DNA of 64,000 bases from assembly GCA_002221725.1 (NCBI GenBank), contig NJFT01000115.1, positions 1 to 64,000 of the forward strand, given 5' to 3'. Source of the stretch: Scedosporium boydii (lineage: Eukaryota > Ascomycota > Sordariomycetes > Microascales > Microascaceae). Both the position numbers and the translations under genes were made by a program. This document shows positions 59,612-64,000 of the stretch, piece after piece. Each line of letters begins with the position of its first letter. The stretch's first letter is position 1. The notes beneath the pieces are model-generated. The model was not told the origin of the DNA. It searched no databases and saw nothing but the letters and a program-made list of their open reading frames with translations.

Positions 59612-62600
59612 GTTCCTAGGTATTATTACTTTCTTTATAGTTTTTCTACTTAACTAAATACTTAATAGTTCTTTTATTATTTTATAAGTTAGTAATTCTT
59701 TTTACTTTAAAGATTCTTTATTCTTCTACTTTAAGCTAGACTAGTTTCCCTAGTAGTATATTCCTATAGGCTGGTTTAAGTAGGGCTATATAGAATATTA
59801 GATAGTTATCTATACCTTCTAGTAGCTCTAATTTGTAGTTTACTTCTAAGACTTTCTTTTTAACTAGGAAGGGCCCTAGTTTTTAGTAATCAAGTTTATT
59901 ACTTAGTCTTATTATTTTAATTTAGGGGTCCTTAGTTCCTAGTTTCTTCTATAGTAACTAGACCTTACTTCCCCTCTTAAGGGTTAGTCCCTTAAGCTAC
60001 TTACTATTAGTATAGTACTTTATCCTTTACTAGATAAATTATAGTTCTTCTTTTAGTTACTTATATAATTCCTTTATTTTATCTATTATAAGGATTGCTT
60101 ATTCTACTTATATCTTTATATCTATAGGTTTAAATCCTATCCTAGGTTTAATATTATAGTTTATATAGAATAATAATATCTTAAGGCTTTCTAATATATT
60201 AATATTATAGGCTTTCTAGGCTAAGGGTAATAGTAATACCTAGTTATCTTATTCCTAATTAATATAGTACTATAGGTATATCTTAAGTATTTAGTTTATT
60301 TATTCTACCTACCCTTATATTTCTAGATAATAGGTAGTAGATAGCTTATATTTAATTCTTATTCTATTTAATAGGCTCTATTAGAAGTAGGAGATAAATA
60401 CTCTACCTCTATCTAAGTTAACTTCTTCTAGTAGGTTATAGTTTACTACTATAGTTTACAGGAATAGCTCTATAAATTATAGTACCTTTATAGACTTATT
60501 ATAGAGTATAAAGTAAGTATACTTTATTAGCCTATTAATTACTACTATAATACTATTATACCTAACTCCTATAACTAGGTCCTTTAACTTAGGTAGTTTA
60601 ATAATAAAGTTAATAACGATTTTCTACTATAGTACTTCTAGTACTAGTATAAGTTATAGTTATCTATATAGCTTATAAAGCTAATTCTTATTTTTCCTAT
60701 ATTAAGGATATTTAACTATAACCTTAGTAGTAACTTTCTTAAGGTATAGGATAAAGTATTCCTTTAATACCTTTTTTATAGTTTTTATAATTCTTAGGTA
60801 CTTATTATATAGTACCTTATAGATTACTTAGATAAACTTTTCTACTAGGTTTAAGAGTACTATTATCTATATTTATTCTTAGGTCTATATTTAATCTTAT
60901 AGTCTAAGGTCTATATAATAGTTCTTAATTTCTTTTATAATTAAATTAATTTATTATATTTAATAGCCTATAGCTAGCTATTGTAGGTTTCCTTCTTTAT
61001 TATAGTAAAGGAGGCTACCTATTTCTCTTAGTACTTTCTAAAAATAGTCTAGTCTTTAGCTAAGAGTATTAGCTCTTCTATTTTCTTGTCCTTTTATATA
61101 TATAATCTTAAAATCATACTTAGATAGTTCTTCTACTTATTATACCTATTATTAATTAAGTTTTTTTATTATAGTAAATCCTATAAGGTTCTTATAGTTA
61201 GAGTATACTATAATTAGGTACTTAGCTTTAGTAAGGTAGTATCTCTATTCTTTAAATACTTTAATAATAGCTATTAGTTCTTTATTAGGGATAGTATAGT
61301 ATAATTTAAATCTATTAAGTTTCTTTAATATAAATACTACTAGGTAAAGCTTACTATCCTTATCTTATTATCCTAGTTATATACTTAGTCTATAGTCTAA
61401 TATATTAGTTTCTAATTTAAAGGGTTTTATAGGGTCTACCTAGTAGAGTATAGGTTATTTATATACTAATTGCTTAGCTTCCTAGAACGCTTTCTATTCC
61501 TCTAGTCCTTATTAAAATAATTTATCCTTCTTAGTAAATTCTATAAGGGCCTATATATAAGTACTATAGCCTCCTAAGAACTTCTAATAGAAATTAAGGA
61601 ATCTAAGGAATCTTCTAACTTCTATAATATTAGTTAGTATTAGCTATTTTAAGATAGCTTTAACCTTTAATTCTTATATTTAGATCTTCCCTAGTTAGAT
61701 TATATATCTAAGGAAGTCTATTTATTATTTATAGAATTTATAGTTAGCTAGTTCTACTAGTAATTTAGCTTCCTATAGTTTCTAGAGGACTTTATATATA
61801 TATTTCTTATATTTTTCTAGTATTTTTAAGAAGATAAGGATATTATTAAAGTATACTATTATAAAGTTATCTAAGTATTCTTATAGGATATAGTTAATTA
61901 TTATCTAGAAACTTATAGGGGTATTTATTAATCTAAAAGGTATAACTAAGTATTTAAAGTACTTAAAGTATATCCTAAAAGTAGTCTTCTACTTATTACC
62001 TTCCTTTATATAGATTAAGTTATATACTCCTCTTAAATCTAGAGTTATAAACTACTATACTTCTTAAAGTATATTCTATAGTTCTAAGATAAGTAGTAGT
62101 AAGTATTAGTTTTTAATAGTAATCTTATTAAGTTATTAATAGTTTATATATATTTATAGTTTACTATTCTTCTTTAGTACTTAGAGGATTAGATATCTTA
62201 CTAGTAATATTAAAGGCTTAATATATCTTCTTTTTAGTATTTTTATTATATAATCTTATAGTACTTATTACTATACTTTATTAAAGTTATAGATAAATAT
62301 AAACTTTAGTTAAGTACCTTCTTTTAATAGTATCTTGTAGTCCTACTAGCTATATTCTAGTAGTCTAGTTTCTAGTTCTTTAGTAAATACTTTACTATAT
62401 CTTTAATATTTCTTAAGTATATATTATAGTATTTCTTCTACTAGTAGTATAGTTTTAAAGGCTATTATAGCTCTTATTATATATATTTACTTATACTTTC
62501 TTCCTTTTAGTAAGTAATTTAAATCTTTTATAGTAAGTACTTTAAAATAAATTATTATTCTAAAGGCTCTTAACTTACTTAAAAGTAACTCTTCTAGTTA

Positions 62601-64000
62601 ATACTACTTAGTAGCTAAGTTATTCTCTAGGCCTTACTTAGTTCTATTTTAAGTAAGCTAATTAGTTACTTAATTAATCTATAGGTTCCTTATTTATAGC
62701 TATAAGGTCTTTAGTATAATAGGGTATCTAGTAATTTTAGTAATATTAAAAGAAATATAATTAACTCTTTTTATAATATAGATATAGAGGTATATAGTCT
62801 CTATACTAACTACTTTACCTTTATAGTCTACTAGTATTCTATTATATATATTTAAGGTATATAACTAGTATTTTTCTACCTATAGTAGTTCTAATTAGTT
62901 AATAATTATTAGGGAAATAAAGTTCCCTTATACCCTACTATCTACTAGAGCCTAGAATTTTTATCTAGCTAGGGTAATAGATACCTTTAGGTAGTAGATC
63001 TATTATCCTTCTATAATATTTATTTCTCTTAGTTCTTAGCTAGGTCTAGGTCCTATTATTTATATAACTTCTTCTATAACTAATATTAAGCTACTATATT
63101 ATAGCCTCTATAAACTAGCTATTTATTATTAGAGTCTTTAGATCTCCTAATATTACTTTTATTATTACTTATTTAGCTTTACTATCTTTTATAGATTATT
63201 AATAAAGCTCTAGGTAAGTTTAAGTTGCTTATTAGCTCCCTCCTAAAGTTCCTTACAGAGGTTCTCTAGTTTTATAAAGTCTATCTAGGCTTTAAGGAGG
63301 TATACTTACTCTTCTAGTTCTTCTAAAAACTTTTCCCTTTATTCTCTTTCTTCTTCTAGTCCTTAGACTTATTACTAGAGTTTCTAGATCTCTTTTTATT
63401 ATTTTTTATTATTTTAAAGACCTTCTTCTTCTATATTATCAACCCTTATATTAAGGTTAGCTTTATTAAAGATAGTATAATAAAGATTATTAACTTATTC
63501 CTAAAGGTTAATAAAGTCTAATATAATATTATCTAGTTTTCTATTATAATATTAGTTAAGTCTTTTATAGGGTGTCTAGCTTCTACTAGTACCTCTATAC
63601 TAGGTAAAAGGAGCTTCTCCCTTTACTACTTTCCTTTAGTTTATCTATTATTTCTTTATAGACTACTTCTATTCTTCTTATATTTTATTATCTAGGTTTT
63701 ATATACTAAAGTAGGTATCTAGGTCCTTAGTTACTACTTTTATTTTTATATTAGTTTCCTTAGCCTTCTTTTATATCTTATATACTTCTTAATCTTTTTA
63801 CTCTTCTTTATCTTATAGATATAAGTAGTTTTTCTATTTTAAAGCCTCTATATAGTATTCTTATTATTTAGTTAAGCTTTATAAGTTTTCTAAATATTAA
63901 GCTACTTTACTTTCTAGTTACTTATAGTTAAGGTCTTCCCTTATAATCTTAGAGATCTACTAAGTTACTTCTTTTTCTAGGTTTTTAATAATCTTCTTAA
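59612..64000 (-). pseudogene. pol and partial gag of element L, RIP-inactivated
   Basis: Chromodomain (about 59640-59720), integrase, RNase H, RT (catalytic region near 61855), protease (near 62938) and the charged gag segment (63150-64000) lie in reverse order. Stops are frequent. The gag N-terminus and 5' LTR would lie beyond the window. Confidence 0.7.

Larger units (their letters stand above)
58457..64000 (-). mobile_element. Element L: RIP-degraded chromovirus, runs off the window
   Basis: 3' LTR at 58457-58890, antisense frame on the plus strand, then pol and gag on the minus strand to the end of the window (within the charged gag segment). The LTR's U5 side resembles the F family, while its U3 side (with CTAGGTAGCC) resembles the second family, suggesting a recombinant LTR. 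Confidence 0.8.

Noticed and set aside
12100..64000. AT-rich blocks as possible centromere or mitochondrial DNA
   Set aside because: The AT bias is explained by RIP of recognisable chromovirus copies with LTRs and target duplications. A pericentromeric location is possible but cannot be judged from this window.

Overview
The window looks like a repeat-dominated chromosome segment of a filamentous ascomycete (Pezizomycotina). The evidence is short GT-AG introns, a LysM/chitin-binding secreted protein, and thousands of bases of AT-rich sequence whose damage is almost entirely CpA-to-TpA and TpG-to-TpA change, the signature of repeat-induced point mutation (RIP). No bacterial-type operons, tRNA, rRNA or CRISPR were seen.

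Layout: (1) 1-4771, RIP-degraded Ty3/gypsy chromovirus pieces (elements A and B) with two short TG...CA insertions. (2) 4772-11232, an island of near-normal base composition. It holds a heavily RIP-damaged secreted-protein pseudogene on the minus strand (start near 6699), a divergently placed LysM plus double hevein-domain gene with three RIP-type lesions (7515-8482), a small secreted protein gene that looks intact (9811-10188), and a minus-strand acidic/basic-tailed protein with a G-run frameshift (10382-11099). (3) 11233-64000, a nest of at least ten chromovirus copies. Three are complete with matching LTRs and target duplications: C (12148-19778, TSD TATAT), F (29451-36957, TSD CAGCC/TAGCC) and J (45548-53054, TSD TATAA). 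Others (D, E, G, H, I, K, L) are split, truncated or run off the window. A second, unclassified repeat with one long degraded reading frame lies at 54961-58456 and as a fragment at 36958-37437.

The best preserved element (F) shows the family's design: 439-bp LTRs, a single reading frame of about 2,000 codons (gag with zinc knuckle, a long charged coiled-coil-like segment, protease, reverse transcriptase, RNase H, integrase, chromodomain), a polypurine tract and, unusually, a second reading frame of about 230 codons on the opposite strand between pol and the 3' LTR. That antisense frame recurs in every copy that retains the region and is the most interesting candidate for an undescribed component.

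The island between the repeats shows a gradient of RIP-type damage. It is severe next to the left repeat block, slight in the LysM gene, and absent as stop codons in the small secreted protein gene. This suggests leakage of RIP from the repeats into single-copy effector-like genes.
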